A stretch of 64,000 nt of DNA from Siphlonurus alternatus (taxonomy: Eukaryota; Arthropoda; Insecta; Ephemeroptera; Siphlonuridae). The stretch lies in the NCBI GenBank assembly GCA_949825025.1, contig OX463782.1, forward strand, positions 3,917,501 to 3,981,500, written 5' to 3'. The notes beneath the pieces were generated by a model. The model was not told the origin of the DNA, did no database searches, and worked only from the letters and a program-made list of their open reading frames with translations. The translations under genes were made by a program, and so were the position numbers. Of the stretch, positions 37,703-48,717 are shown piece after piece (the first letter of the stretch is position 1; each line of letters opens with the position of its first letter).

Positions 37703-38760
37703 GTAATACCTACTGAGGATGATGTGACCTCCGACTTACCTGGCAACTTGAGGCATAACGCCGTAAACAATTTATATATAAAAAAAATGCACAGGTATTA
37801 AAGTTATGTTTACATGGATTTAATACTTTATTATACAGTATTATATATTGGTAATTTTATTAACATGTCGTTTTTAATGTGATTTATAATAGTCTGTATG
37901 GCCACTATAGGATTTTGAAGATTTTTCACTTTTGTCATGCATGTAGATGATATAATACATAATGTAAATACACCTTTATGAGAAGTAATTGTAATGATTT
38001 GCTCGCTTTGAATGTTAATATTGTCCCTAAGCAAGCCAGTATAAAGTCATTGTACTGAAGTATAAATATAATTTCCTTAATTAGAATGCAGTCTTCTTTG
38101 TTTAAGTATATATAGAGGGGTCATTGCATCTTGTGATCTATTAATAATACGCTGATAGAATATTTTACACTCTTTAATTAACTTTACGATATAATTGTAA
38201 TAAAGTACACTGTTTTAAACTATTTCGTGGAAGGTACACTGAGAAAAATCTGGGATTGAGATAACGCCAGCTCTTATATTAGTTTTTTGTAGTGTCGTCA
38301 TTAATAGAATAGTGTTTTAAGAAGTCAAATTTTATACTTCTCGTTACCCCAGACTTAGTGCAAAGCCTTCGGATGCAAATAACTCTAAAATATTTTTGTG
38401 AGCACTAAGCGGGGTTTTCCTTATTTCATTCATTAGAGTTGACAGGAGGAGAAGAGTTTTGATGACAATCACACAAACTTAAGTATAATTATACTTCAAA
38501 TAACCCCAGGTAGAATGAATTGGAGCCCAATAGATACCATAATCCCCCACCAGAGCACACCACATTCGCTTTTTTATCAGCTGATGAGGGCATCCGAAAT
38601 GTTAGTAATTAAATACAATTTCTGTTATAATTACTATGCAGTTCTATTTGAAAATTATGTTTTTGTAATTGTTATTTTTGGGAGCATCTTTTTTTCCCCG
38701 AAGTCAATGATTATCAACTTAGAAGTTTTTATATACCAAATTTACTGAATCTGGTAATCA

Positions 38761-38836
38761 GCCTGTCGAGGTGTAGTGGTTGTGACATCCGCTTCAGGTG
38801 CTAGAGGTGCCAGGTTCGAATCCCAGGAGGGGTAAG
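38761..38836 (+). repeat. tRNA-derived SINE head
   Basis: A-box-like TGTAGTGGTTGTGAC (from 38772) and B box GGTTCGAATCC (38813-38823) have tRNA spacing. The 5' and 3' ends do not form an acceptor stem and no CCA-type end is present. The body and tail of the SINE are unclear. Confidence 0.6.
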
Positions 38837-39490
38837 TACAGTAAATGACTTTTAATCAATTAATAATTACCTACTTTCAGTAAAACTTTAATGACATAAA
38901 ATAAATTGCGGATTAATAATAAAGAAATACAAATAAAATATTTTTTTAAATTTTTAATTTATTTCTGTAGCTGAACCCCAATTTTATACTTTAATTTACA
39001 ATAAAGCATGGGTTAGCTGGACTCCCAGTAGCATCATACGTAGTATAGCATACACTCCAGGTTACATTAAGCAATACTCGCTACCACGCCAGACAGGAGT
39101 AGCGCGCACTCCCGCCGTGGGTTAATATGCATCCCAACTGCTGGGTTCCGCCTCACGCACTACCTGGGATTCTCCCGATACTACCGCGAGAACACCACGC
39201 CTGGGTCAAAAAGAACACTAGCTTAGATAGCGGCTATAGCATATCTATGGTAGCATAGTTATTACACTATCCAGGTTTGATTTCACACTAGTGTTTTCTC
39301 AGTGTAGCAAGAAAAGTACAATCGTTGACACAGAAAATGTACAACAGTAGGTCCACGGTGTTGAATTATTATAGAACATTATATTGACGTTGTGTCCATT
39401 TAAATGATCAAGGACATTTTCCGGGATTATTACTGTACAATTTTAAATGCTCCCTCCCTATAAATTTCTTTCTTAGACGTGTGCATAATA

Positions 39491-39873
39491 GACAATAATG
39501 GTTGCATTTTTTTATTTCATAATTAGAAAATACACATTAAATTAAGCTTTTCTGAATTTTTTCAGATTTTTTGGAGTGCGGGAACTAATTTTAAAAAAAT
39601 ATTTAAAATGTCTGAATTTGAGTGGTACACCTGATGGGACAAGCGTGACGTCATCGACAGCCAATCACAGCAGCCGTGACATCATCAACAGCTAATCACA
39701 GCACGACAAATGACGTCACGGTTGTCCCATCAAGTGTACCACCCAAATTCAGGTATTTTAAATATTTTTTTAAAATTAGTTCCCGCACTCCAAAAAATCC
39801 GATAAAATTCAGAAAAGCATAATTTTAGGTATATTTTCTAAATATGAAATAAAAAAATGCAACCATTATTGTC
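39491..39873. repeat. 383-bp inverted-repeat element with CCAAT and CRE sites in the centre
   Basis: GACAATAATGGTTGCATTTT pairs with the right terminus of the same sequence inverted. Inner arms TTTTTTGGAGTGCGGGAACT and AGTTCCCGCACTCCAAAAAA also pair. The centre holds GTGACGTCATC, AAATGACGTCAC, CCAATCACAGC and CTAATCACAGC. The GCGGGAACT arm resembles that of the 14358 family. Confidence 0.7.
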
Positions 39874-40998
39874 TATTAGTGTTTTACTTGACAGGAGTAT
39901 TTGACAGGAGAATTAATAATAATATAATTTTCTTATTCTTTATTCGTTTTTGAGAATAAGCCGAATTCAGCTATACACCCAGGCATTATAATAATATAAT
40001 CAATTTTTTTGGAATTTTGTATCTCCAAGTCCCATCATATCTCATCTGATAAGGGTTTCGTCCCTTTAAATTTTTGTTTCTTATCATATTTTAATTGACC
40101 CGTCATGTTTATTTGCTAGATGTAGCGCGATGAACTACTTTTTTTTTGCATGCTAACTTCTTCCATGCAAAAATGCATATCTGCATGTATTCCTGTGTCT
40201 CTTATGTAGAGCTCCATTGCAGTTAACCAGGCCGTTATGTTGTTCAATGTGTAAATTATATTATGGCTTTGGGAATCAAATCATTGCAACTATAATAATA
40301 CTATATAATTAAAATCAGCGTTTATTCTTACCCTTGTAAATTAAGCAGATAAAATAATGTATAGTTGTTAAGTGAAATATTATAATCTATTTTTAATTCT
40401 AAGCCTTCAAATTTAATATACTTAATACCTTATTACCAAAAGTTTAGAGTAAAAATTACATCGTCATATTTTTCTTTAAATACCCAATGGTTTAATAATA
40501 TAATTTGACAGCTCAAAATATTGCTCAAACATTTTCTTACAAATTAAATTTTTAATGTTGTAAATTTAACACCATCTCTCCCCTTTCTTCATAACAAACT
40601 CAATTATACTTTGACTTTATAATGATATTATAACCTCTGGCATATTCTACACAAAATTTGTTAATAATAGTTACCATTGTTTCTATATTATAACATATAT
40701 TTAAAACATCTCTCGTATATACCGTAGGGCATGTATTGTTATATTATAATTCATATTTTGTCATCATATAATTATATGCCATGAAAGAGCGACGGCCGTG
40801 AATAATTTAAAGCTCTGGGCTAATATATGCGCAAGGTCGTTGGTTAGTACTAAGCGAAAGTGCATCTATCTGCCACCACTTCAGCAAGTGATTGGCAATG
40901 GTCTGCTCAGGATGACGCCCACTCTCAGACTTTACCGTTTCCTTGCTTGTCGCTTGCAAACCCACAATGTACTGTTGAATTGGTATAACGACCTGCAT

Positions 40999-41232
40999 GG
41001 TAGTGGAAAAATATCCTAACTCCATTGGTAAACTAGAAAAAAATATCCTAACTCCATTGGTAAGTTGAAAAAAAAATCTTAACTCCATTTTGCTTATCAG
41101 TGGAGTTAGGATATCTTTTTATCAGCTTACCAATGGAGTTGGGATTTTTTTTCCCAGCTTACCAATAGAGTTGGGATATTTCTTTTCCCAGCTTATAATA
41201 TACCAATGGAGTTAGGATATTTTTGCACTACC
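40999..41232. repeat. hairpin built from repeated inverted sub-units
   Basis: It starts GGTAGTG and ends CACTACC. Inside, TATCCTAACTCCATTGGTAA or variants occur three times on the left, and their complement (TTACCAATGGAGTTGGGAT type) four times on the right. Each unit is about 30 bp, separated by A or T runs. It can form alternative hairpins. Confidence 0.75.
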
Positions 41233-41277
41233 ACGTAGATAACGTACCTTCAAGAGACTGCATGCATATTAAACTAC

Positions 41278-41421
41278 AGGTTTGGACTGTGAAGCTAGGG
41301 GCCAGTCAGGGCCATATGGGCATTACAGGCAACAAGGGCCACTTTTTGTGTACCCTCTGTGATAAAAAGTGGAGAGGCCAGTCAGGGATCCCTGACCCAG
41401 CCTAATGGCCATTCCGAGCCT
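41278..41421 (+). repeat. about 145-bp GC-richer repeat, copy 1
   Basis: It contains GAAGCTAGGGGCCAGTCAGG, AAAAAGTGG and CCTGACCCAGCCTAATGGCC. An inverted copy lies at 52747-52917, so this is a dispersed element, probably a MITE with ends AGGxTTGGA/TCCGAGCCT. Confidence 0.6.
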
Positions 41422-41844
41422 GATGTAAACAAAACGTTGATAAGTGGATTTGTAATTTTTGAAATAATATTTTAGAATAGAAAATTACTTTTATCAAGGC
41501 AATTCTTATGAATAGATCATGATTATAATATCATTATTTTTAAATAGAGAGACTCTTTAAATGACTAAAAATTTATAATAAAGGCTATCGTATTAATCAA
41601 AATATTTTGCAATTTTAAAATATTATTACTGGTCACATCGAAGCTAAAGAAAGTTGACTTTGGTTCATATTAAGCTATGTGTACACATTTTACTTAAACA
41701 TACAGAATTCTCATATTTATTAGTGGAATGCATGTCTTGTGATCAAATATTTGGTTATTTGATAGTATATTTTTTTTAAGAATTAAAATTTAATTAAAAA
41801 TACATAATGTATATATATGTATTGTATCATTATATCGATATAAA

Positions 41845-42066
41845 TATATCGTCCCTCGTCCGGAAAAATGAGCTATCTGCTTACCACGATTTCGTTGCAA
41901 TAATAAGCTATCTGCTCTATCAGGAGAGCGCAATTATATTATATATAAGCTTTATTTATACCGATTTACAGATCATAATTGCGCTCACCTGAAATAGCAG
42001 ATATTCATTATTGCAACGAGATCGTGATAAACAGATAGTTCATTTTTCCGGGCGAAGGACGATATA
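41845..42066. mobile_element. 222-bp hairpin MITE, family D, intact copy
   Basis: ATATCGTCCCTCGTCCGG pairs with CCGGGCGAAGGACGATAT. The inner arms contain GAGCTATCTGCTTACCACGA and GCAATAATAAGCTATCTGC. It gives the uninterrupted reference for the copy split at 43182-47438. Confidence 0.75.
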
Positions 42067-42097
42067 TTTTCATTATTTTCTTAAATGAAATTCATAC

Positions 42098-42117
42098 ACT
42101 TCCGGCTAGTTCCGGTG
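42098..42117 (-). promoter_or_regulatory. tandem ETS-like sites, one degenerate
   Basis: ACTTCCGGCTAGTTCCGGTG is the complement of CACCGGAACTAGCCGGAAGT, with the same 10-bp spacing. It lies just right of the MITE at 41845-42066. Confidence 0.35.
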
Positions 42118-42439
42118 TTAATGTTGTAATACTCGGACTGTAGTGTGTGATAAAAGCGTGGGGGTACTTAAGAGTCTCTCGAGCTGCAGCAGTTGCAAAG
42201 TATCATGTGAGAAAACATCACACTGCCACTCAAGTGCACTCTTCTTAGTCTAGTACCTCCCACGTAATCAAATATATTGTTGCACCGAAATATCAACATA
42301 TCTCTGTTTGACGGACGTGTCTCAACAACTTCAGCAGAAAATTTGAAACTTAATAATGAAAATATAATGCAAAATAAGGAGGACTTTTTATTATTTTATG
42401 TGAATATTTTTTTTGCAGATGTAAACATAGTTGATGCAA

Positions 42440-42552
42440 TTTAAGAAGTAGAATACCCAGATTTCTTACTACCCGTGGCGTGGGTATTATTGTCAGCCTA
42501 AAATCAATGACTACCCGCGGTTAGTGAGAAAACTGGGTATTTTTCTGGATAA
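42440..42552. repeat. family E repeat, copy 2
   Basis: AATACCCAGATTTCTTACTA pairs with TAGTGAGAAAACTGGGTATT, with GACTACCCGCGGTTAGTGAG inside. Hairpin-forming. Confidence 0.5.
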
Positions 42553-43342
42553 CTCTTTAGATTACTATTGATACCTACTTTTCAGAATTTTCTTTCTAAA
42601 AATAGTTATTAATTCTATTTTTAATCATATCTGATTTATATACAGTAAATATAATAATAACATAAACAAGACCTATTTTATTATACCTAAATTATCATTA
42701 TAGCTCATTCTCTTATAATTCTAAATGTAAAATACATCTTAAAAGCATATGTATTTTTTTTTAAAGTTAAAAATATTTACAAAACTTGTTGAAATATATG
42801 ACGGCGCCGACTTACTTATGAATATAGATTAAAGGGATGAAACATTTCCGTCCTGCAGTTGCATAAGCACCAGTGACGTCACGGGCACCGCATGTTTTGA
42901 ACGTTCGTCATGTATGTGACATCACTGTAGTTATGAATAACTAAATATCACTGACAACGTTCCAGCTTAGTACACAGGCATTCTGAATGGACCAACTTTA
43001 GCACGTGTACCCGAAATACAAAAAGGAAGAAAGGGCTGCAATTAAGCTTAGGTTTTTATCTTGCACTATAATCATGGTATTAAAAAAATAGGCAAAATCT
43101 ATTATGTCAAACAATTTATTTTAGATGCGTATGTTAGTATAGATTTAACCTACATTTTTAGTGCCCTTTAAAAATGCATAATATATCGTCACCCGTCCGG
43201 AATAATGAGCTATCGCTTACCACGATTTCATTGCAATAATTAGCTATCTGCTATTTCAGGTAAGCGCAATTATGAGCTGTAAATCGGTATAAAATAAAGC
43301 TCATAATTGCGCTCACCTGAAACAGCAGACAGCTCATTATTG

Positions 43343-43626
43343 TGTAACAGACCTTCTCTCTGTACCATAGCTACTCAATTAACTGGGGTTAGATTAACTC
43401 ATACACGCGATTACCCTAAAATTATTTATTAAACTTCTATTATATACAGACAACCGCGCCTGCCTAGCGGCAGACGCACGAGACGCTCGCGCGCTCGTGG
43501 CTGGCGTAGGAATGATCACTTGCATATTACACTTCTGCACTGCCAGGTTGGCTGAATGCAGAGTCTGCACGTTTATCTGCAGAGTCACCGATCTCACTCG
43601 GAACATTATTAATATAGGAGGTTACA
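43343..43626 (-). repeat. 3' LTR (element orientation), 284 bp
   Basis: TGTAACAG...GGAGGTTACA. On the minus strand it contains TATATAATAG and AATAAATAATT, possible TATA and poly(A) signals. It differs from the other LTR at 8 positions, all within the first 38 plus-strand bases; the remaining 246 are identical. Confidence 0.9.
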
Positions 43627-46600
43627 TGACTCCCCCCGCGGATAACATTTTGTCCTCAAAATGAGAAAAAAATAGTTTTACCATTAAAAAAAAACTTTTA
43701 AAATTTAGTATGACTCATTGCAAGTAAATATTCCATGCACATTTAAAAAAAAATCAACAATATTTTTATTCCATGTTGTAATCCCTGGATCTTGTTCACT
43801 CCTGACGATACGCTGCTCCTCGCGTAGTTATCTGAAACAAGAAAACGAAAAGGCGGTATCTCGTTTGGCAGAGGTTTGACCCACAGTACACTTCAAAATA
43901 ATTACGTAGGCTTTATAGAAATTTTATTGTACAGGCACATTATTAAATTAACAAATTATGCAAATTCAAAACTTTGATGCACATATTCATTATAGTTATT
44001 TTATTAACATTTCCGAAAGCCGCAAGTGTAGGAAGTTACAACTATATGCGCTTCTGTCAGCATCTTACTTGCTGGACTCTAGCACGCTTCCTGCTCTGCA
44101 ATGCACGTGAAACTTACACTGCAAATTTCAATGTCAAAAGGACACTGAACATAAAGTACATACTGTGAAATTTTACACAGCTGAAAGCAAAAAATTATCT
44201 ACATTTTATTTTATTAATGAATATTAATAACAACTTGCAAGAAAAAACACATCACTGTTTTTAAATTCTTTATAAATATTTTGTAACTGGATTTTTACTG
44301 TAGCATATTATTTAAAACACATGATCGTATACAAAATAAACATCAATATAATATTTTATTTTAACATCTGAAATATGGCCTGTAATTTTATTTTTTAACT
44401 AACTGGCTGGCATATGAGTACTTTTACTGTGTTATTTGCACACATATATTATATTTTATTGGAACATCTCACAACTGTTTTATTAAATTTTATTTATTAA
44501 TTAATTTATTTGGGAACTGTATAAATGCTTCTTATTTATATACGCAACTCACAAAAACGACTACCCTTTTTTATTAGTTAATATTCGCAGTCTCAAAAGA
44601 CACATCAAAAATTATAGACACAACCAATGTCCATTGCATTGCACGCATTCACGCATCTATTAGGCATTACTTTTATTTAGCACGTACCTCCATAATTATT
44701 ATTTAATTCAGTATAGCAGTACATCTTTGCATTATAGCAAAATAAATTGGCTGTCCTTGCAGCTCACACTCGCGCGTTCGCGATAAATAAACATTTTACT
44801 GCTCAATAATAATTCATTTGCGTGCTTCTATTTACTCATTAAGTAACCTCTACCAATAAGAACTTGTATCCTCTGGAGGATTAGACAAAAAACAAGTAGC
44901 ATCAGGTAATATATGTTGGTTAGCGCCCCATGCAGGGACTGGCGAATCCCAAGGCATCAACAAATTAAAAATGCTGCACATTTGGCTACAGATAATCTGC
45001 CGCCACAGAAAATCTTCAAATGCTTTTACTACTGCCCATTGTTTAACAAGTAGCTACATCGATAGCTGTACCACGCATGCCTTAATTACTCTTTTACTTT
45101 CGGAGCATATCGCCACCCTTGGGCGAAAAATATGTGAAACTCAACATCGTATCACTTCCTTGATACGGAAAAACCCGCACTGGCTTGCCTCACGCTCTAC
45201 CTGACGTGGTATGTTGCGCGGTCATATTTCACAATAGCATACAATTACACTGCTCCGGCATGCTACACATAATATGCGTGTCTCTATGTGCTTATTTCAC
45301 TTTTACCCATTAATTGAGTTGCTTTTTCAAAATTTAACTGAATAGTTCCCTCTTATTACAGTTACCGATTTGTTACTAAAAAGTTGTGATAAAACTTTCA
45401 ACTAGTGTAAAAACATACATGACTGCATGTGGCTCGTATTCTTATAGCATTAAAAATAATTAAGTAAAATAAACAAGAAATATTGTAGCATTATTGAACA
45501 TTTTAAATTAAAATATGAGAGAAATATTTACTTCATGAAAATAATAATAAAAACTGATAATAATTATCACAGAATTGTACCACAAAAAGAACTACATAAG
45601 TTTATCTCAATTAAAATAAAAATAATGCTTGAAACTGTACATCTTTTTAAACAAGCATATAAATAACTTAAAAACCAACGTTTTATCAACTGCTTAAAAT
45701 CAAAAACTCGAATTAAACTCAGTCTGTTTAGAGATCCATACAGTAACCTTTGCAGGATATATACCTACAGCTAGCGGTACAAGTACTCCTTCTATTAAAA
45801 AAAACTTCATTAAATACCAAGTTCTGACATTCTACAGCCACAATTTCAACAGCTCAATTAATTAGCTCAAAATAATTTCACAGATTTTTCCTCCACGCTG
45901 ACATCAAACAATTTAGTTTAAAAAAATAATGTGTTGCATTTTACTAACTCTCTTTTTCTTTATTTTAAATGTAAAACAAGAAAAGAAAACATGAATAAAG
46001 GATTTGGCATGTTAAAATTATTTTACCATTATGCTGGTAAAAACAAAACATTTTTAATGTACATTTTCAGCAATTTAATTACATTTTTTATGTGTGTACT
46101 CCTTTGAAATTTAATATCCCAGCTGATACGGAAATTTCAGCTTTAAGAAAAACACTACTTGTTCCCTCATTGGTTATAAACATCATTGTTTACAATTTAC
46201 TTCATGAGCGACAAACACCACATGATACGAAAAATATTATTGCATGTAATACTAGTATACTCATATGCATTATTTATTTAGCCTTTTAAAATCTCCAAGC
46301 CAGTATAAATTAAACTCTCATGAGAAAAATGCACTACAAATCCACTATTAAAACTTGTGCTTCGTTCTAAACATCGTCTTATTTGCTGTATATTTTCAAT
46401 GAACGTTCACATTTATTTTTAAATACAATTTATTTTGCCTCACAATTATTGCAATCAACAAATACAATCCCACTAAATGGGAAAAAAAACTTTGCATTTT
46501 CATTATTTATTAATTATTTGAACGAAAATTACAGTAAACTCAATGTGCCGCACTTACATTAACACAAATTATAATAAATGTGGGTCAAACTTACCACTTT

Positions 46601-46852
46601 TCACTCTCTTTGACGTGGTCGGACGACTACATGGTCCGGTTGTACAAGACGAAGCTCTGAATGGTCCTCGATCATGGCACCGCACTCCTCCTGGAGTCGA
46701 AGATACATCTTGGACAACGACGTGGTCCGCAAGCCCTCTCGATGGGGGATGTCTTCTGCGACGAACCTAACTGTTGCATGAAGTTGAATTGATGCGGCCC
46801 TCGAATCTTCATGATGAACGCTGAACCACGGTATTGATGATTTCTTACTTTA
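46601..46852 (-). other. GC-rich open segment inside the LTR element, with a splice-donor-like end
   Basis: Reading leftward, one frame stays open for about 83 codons to a TGA at 46601-46603. It contains RFVAEDIPHREGLRTTSLSK followed by MYLRLQEECGAMIEDHSELR. It has an internal ATG only. The segment is far GC-richer than the rest of the interior. AAAAGTG/GTAAGTTTG, a strong donor, follows on the minus strand near 46590. I do not recognise the protein. It may be a captured host exon or a remnant of the gag start. Confidence 0.35.
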
Positions 46853-47082
46853 AATTTTTCCACGTTGATCATATGTCTCTCTCCTTTACAAATACTGCAC
46901 TTTTCCGTCGTCTGGAGTACTGTGATTAAAACAACGTTGCCCAGAAGATTAGTAAAAAAATTGTAATAAATTCTTGTTAATTCTACCGACTTATTTTTAC
47001 GCGCACTTTTTTAAGCCATTAAAATGCCCACTTTATATAGTAGCTTTAATTAAAATGTTCGAATGCCATTTGAAGATATGGC

Positions 47083-47102
47083 ATCCCACTTCTCGACACC
47101 AA
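47083..47102 (-). promoter_or_regulatory. primer-binding site of the LTR element
   Basis: The minus strand begins with TGGTGTCGAGAAGTGGGATG immediately inside the 5' LTR. It complements the leucine-tRNA 3' end (ATCCCACTTC...GACACCA) apart from one inserted base. Confidence 0.7.
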
Positions 47103-47386
47103 TGTAACAGATCTTTTTGCTGTGTCATAGCTACTAAGTTAACTGGGGTTAGATTAACTCATACACGCGATTACCCTAAAATTATTTATTAAACTTCTAT
47201 TATATACAGACAACCGCGCCTGCCTAGCGGCAGACGCACGAGACGCTCGCGCGCTCGTGGCTGGCGTAGGAATGATCACTTGCATATTACACTTCTGCAC
47301 TGCCAGGTTGGCTGAATGCAGAGTCTGCACGTTTATCTGCAGAGTCACCGATCTCACTCGGAACATTATTAATATAGGAGGTTACA
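47103..47386 (-). repeat. 5' LTR (element orientation), 284 bp
   Basis: Same termini and length as 43343-43626. Directly left of it (plus strand) is the primer-binding site, the complement of TGGTGTCGAGAAGTGGGATG. Confidence 0.9.
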
Positions 47387-47639
47387 ATTGTAACGAGATC
47401 ATGGGATACAAGATAACTCATTATTCCGGACGAGGAACAGCCTTGATTAGTTTATTGATAATTAATACAACTCTGCTGCTACAAAGATTTTGCGGGCCCA
47501 GCTGTACAAAAAACTCTTTTTTTAGTACTCATGTTGAAATGTATAAATATAAAGAAAACAAGTGACAAGATTTATCAATATAATATATACCATGATGTAC
47601 AAATATTACTCATGTTATTATATTTTTTTTCTATACTAC

Positions 47640-48432
47640 GTCTATAATATATCCATGGGCGCCATTCAATGTCGCAAGTGTCGGTCGTGGTGTCAATATC
47701 ATCCGTGGTGGTGATGACTGTCGCAGGCATCTAGGATTGCTCCTCGACAACCGAGCTACAGTTTAATTAATTAAATGTCCCTCCGGAAGTGGATAACCAA
47801 ATCATGTTTGGAAATTTTCAGAGCTTTGCAGCAATAACGTGTGTGTAATTTTAAAATAAAAATACGAAAGTCACATTCAAGATGACGAAATACTGCATTC
47901 TGATTGGTCGTTGATTCTGACGTGTGGAAATTTTTCGGTCAGAAACTCTTAGATCCAACCTTTGGACGTTACGTTATATCTTTTGGCTATACTTTCGGAG
48001 AGATTAACAACTTATAATTTTTTTTAAACTCCTGGCATGGCTCTTTTCTATATAAGCATAACCAACTGTAGGGTACACTAAAACTAAAAATATACGTTGT
48101 CTTAAAAAGTCATAAAGAGATGCATCAGAATATGAGGTATAAACATGAAATATAGTATGTTCCATTGAATTTTATTAAATTTTTGCGATATACAATATTC
48201 ATTATATAGTGTAATGAAACTTCAATGAATTCACTTGTAGCTTTACTTCAGTGTGAGAAGAACTTTCAATAAATGTGAGAGAGGGCGCGATCAACCCGCA
48301 AAGCTGGAGCTCCGGTTTCCATGCGTCTCTTGGTGGTTGGTGCTCACTAGTGTCTCGACACCCGCTCCAGTAACATCATGTGCTAACTCAATGCGGGTGT
48401 TTAGAAATTTTATTTGTATATGCGCAACTAAA
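47640..48432 (+). promoter_or_regulatory. presumed promoter and 5' leader of the 48433 exon
   Basis: A GC-richer tract at 47645-47760 is followed by CTCCGGAAGTG (ETS-type, 47781-47791), a CCAAT-type ATTGG near 47903 and a stop-rich, less AT-rich leader at 48250-48432. No TATA box stands out. Supported only by composition, motifs and position before a start codon. Confidence 0.25.
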
Positions 48433-48466
48433 ATGACGCGTAATTCTTCTGATGATGAAGAAGCGG
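48433..48466 (+). CDS. candidate alternative first coding exon (11 codons plus 1 nt, phase-1 donor)
   Basis: ATG at 48433 encodes MTRNSSDDEEA and then runs into a strong donor (GCGG/GTGAGA), leaving phase 1. The 180 bases before it (about 48250-48432) are markedly less AT-rich than the surroundings and lack long frames, as expected of a 5' leader. Upstream (47640-47930) lie a GC-richer tract, a CCGGAAGTG ETS-type site at 47783 and a CCAAT-type ATTGG. The acidic Ser-Asp-Asp-Glu-Glu peptide looks like a casein-kinase-2-type patch, but no domain is present. The phase equals that at the end of the Trio-type SH3 exon and of the candidates at 53803 and 58413. It could therefore be an isoform start downstream of the SH3 domain. 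That link is inference, and the tiny coding length limits confidence. Confidence 0.4.
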
Positions 48467-48717
48467 GTGAGATAATAAAATTTATTTTTATTTTTTAATT
48501 GTTTTGTTGTTTTAATTTGAATTTAAGTCGAATTGACTTGCGGCATTGGTATACGTGATTTTGTTAAAATGCTAAATTTAAACATTTTGTTGTTTTTATT
48601 TTTATTTTGTTCTACTTAAAACCTTGATCGTATTTTTGTATGTAAGATTCTTAACACCTTTGATATTTGAATTTACTTCTTTACGTGCCAAATCTTGCAT
48701 CTGTGTTCTTTTCTTAA

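Larger units (their letters stand above)
43343..47386 (-). mobile_element. 4,044-bp non-autonomous LTR retrotransposon with ATTG target duplication
   Basis: Two 284-bp direct repeats (TGTAACAG ... GGTTACA) bound a 3,476-bp interior. ATTG occurs at 43339-43342 and 47387-47390. Next to the right LTR, the minus strand reads TGGTGTCGAGAAGTGGGATG, a primer-binding site like the 3' end of leucine tRNA with one extra base. Next to the left LTR, the minus strand reads GCGGGGGGAGTCA, a polypurine tract. The element therefore runs right to left. The interior has no recognisable capsid, protease, reverse transcriptase or integrase frame, so it depends on another element. LTR-end and primer-site style suggest the Ty3/gypsy group; that placement is inference. 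Confidence 0.85.
43182..47438. mobile_element. family D MITE split by an LTR retrotransposon
   Basis: Left part 43182-43342 (ATATATCGTCACCCGTCCGG ... GACAGCTCATTATTG) and right part 47391-47438 (TAACGAGATCATGGG ... TTCCGGACGAGG) join into the arm order seen in 41845-42066. Everything between is the 4,044-bp LTR element plus one ATTG. Confidence 0.75.

Noticed and set aside
43394..43606. 70-codon frame identical to one at 47154-47366
   Set aside because: It lies wholly within the duplicated LTRs; identity is due to the LTR, not to coding constraint.
44860..45060. Minus-strand frame with KQWAVVKAFEDFLWRQ resembling an RNase H segment
   Set aside because: The resemblance is a few residues, no catalytic acid pattern is visible and stops flank it.
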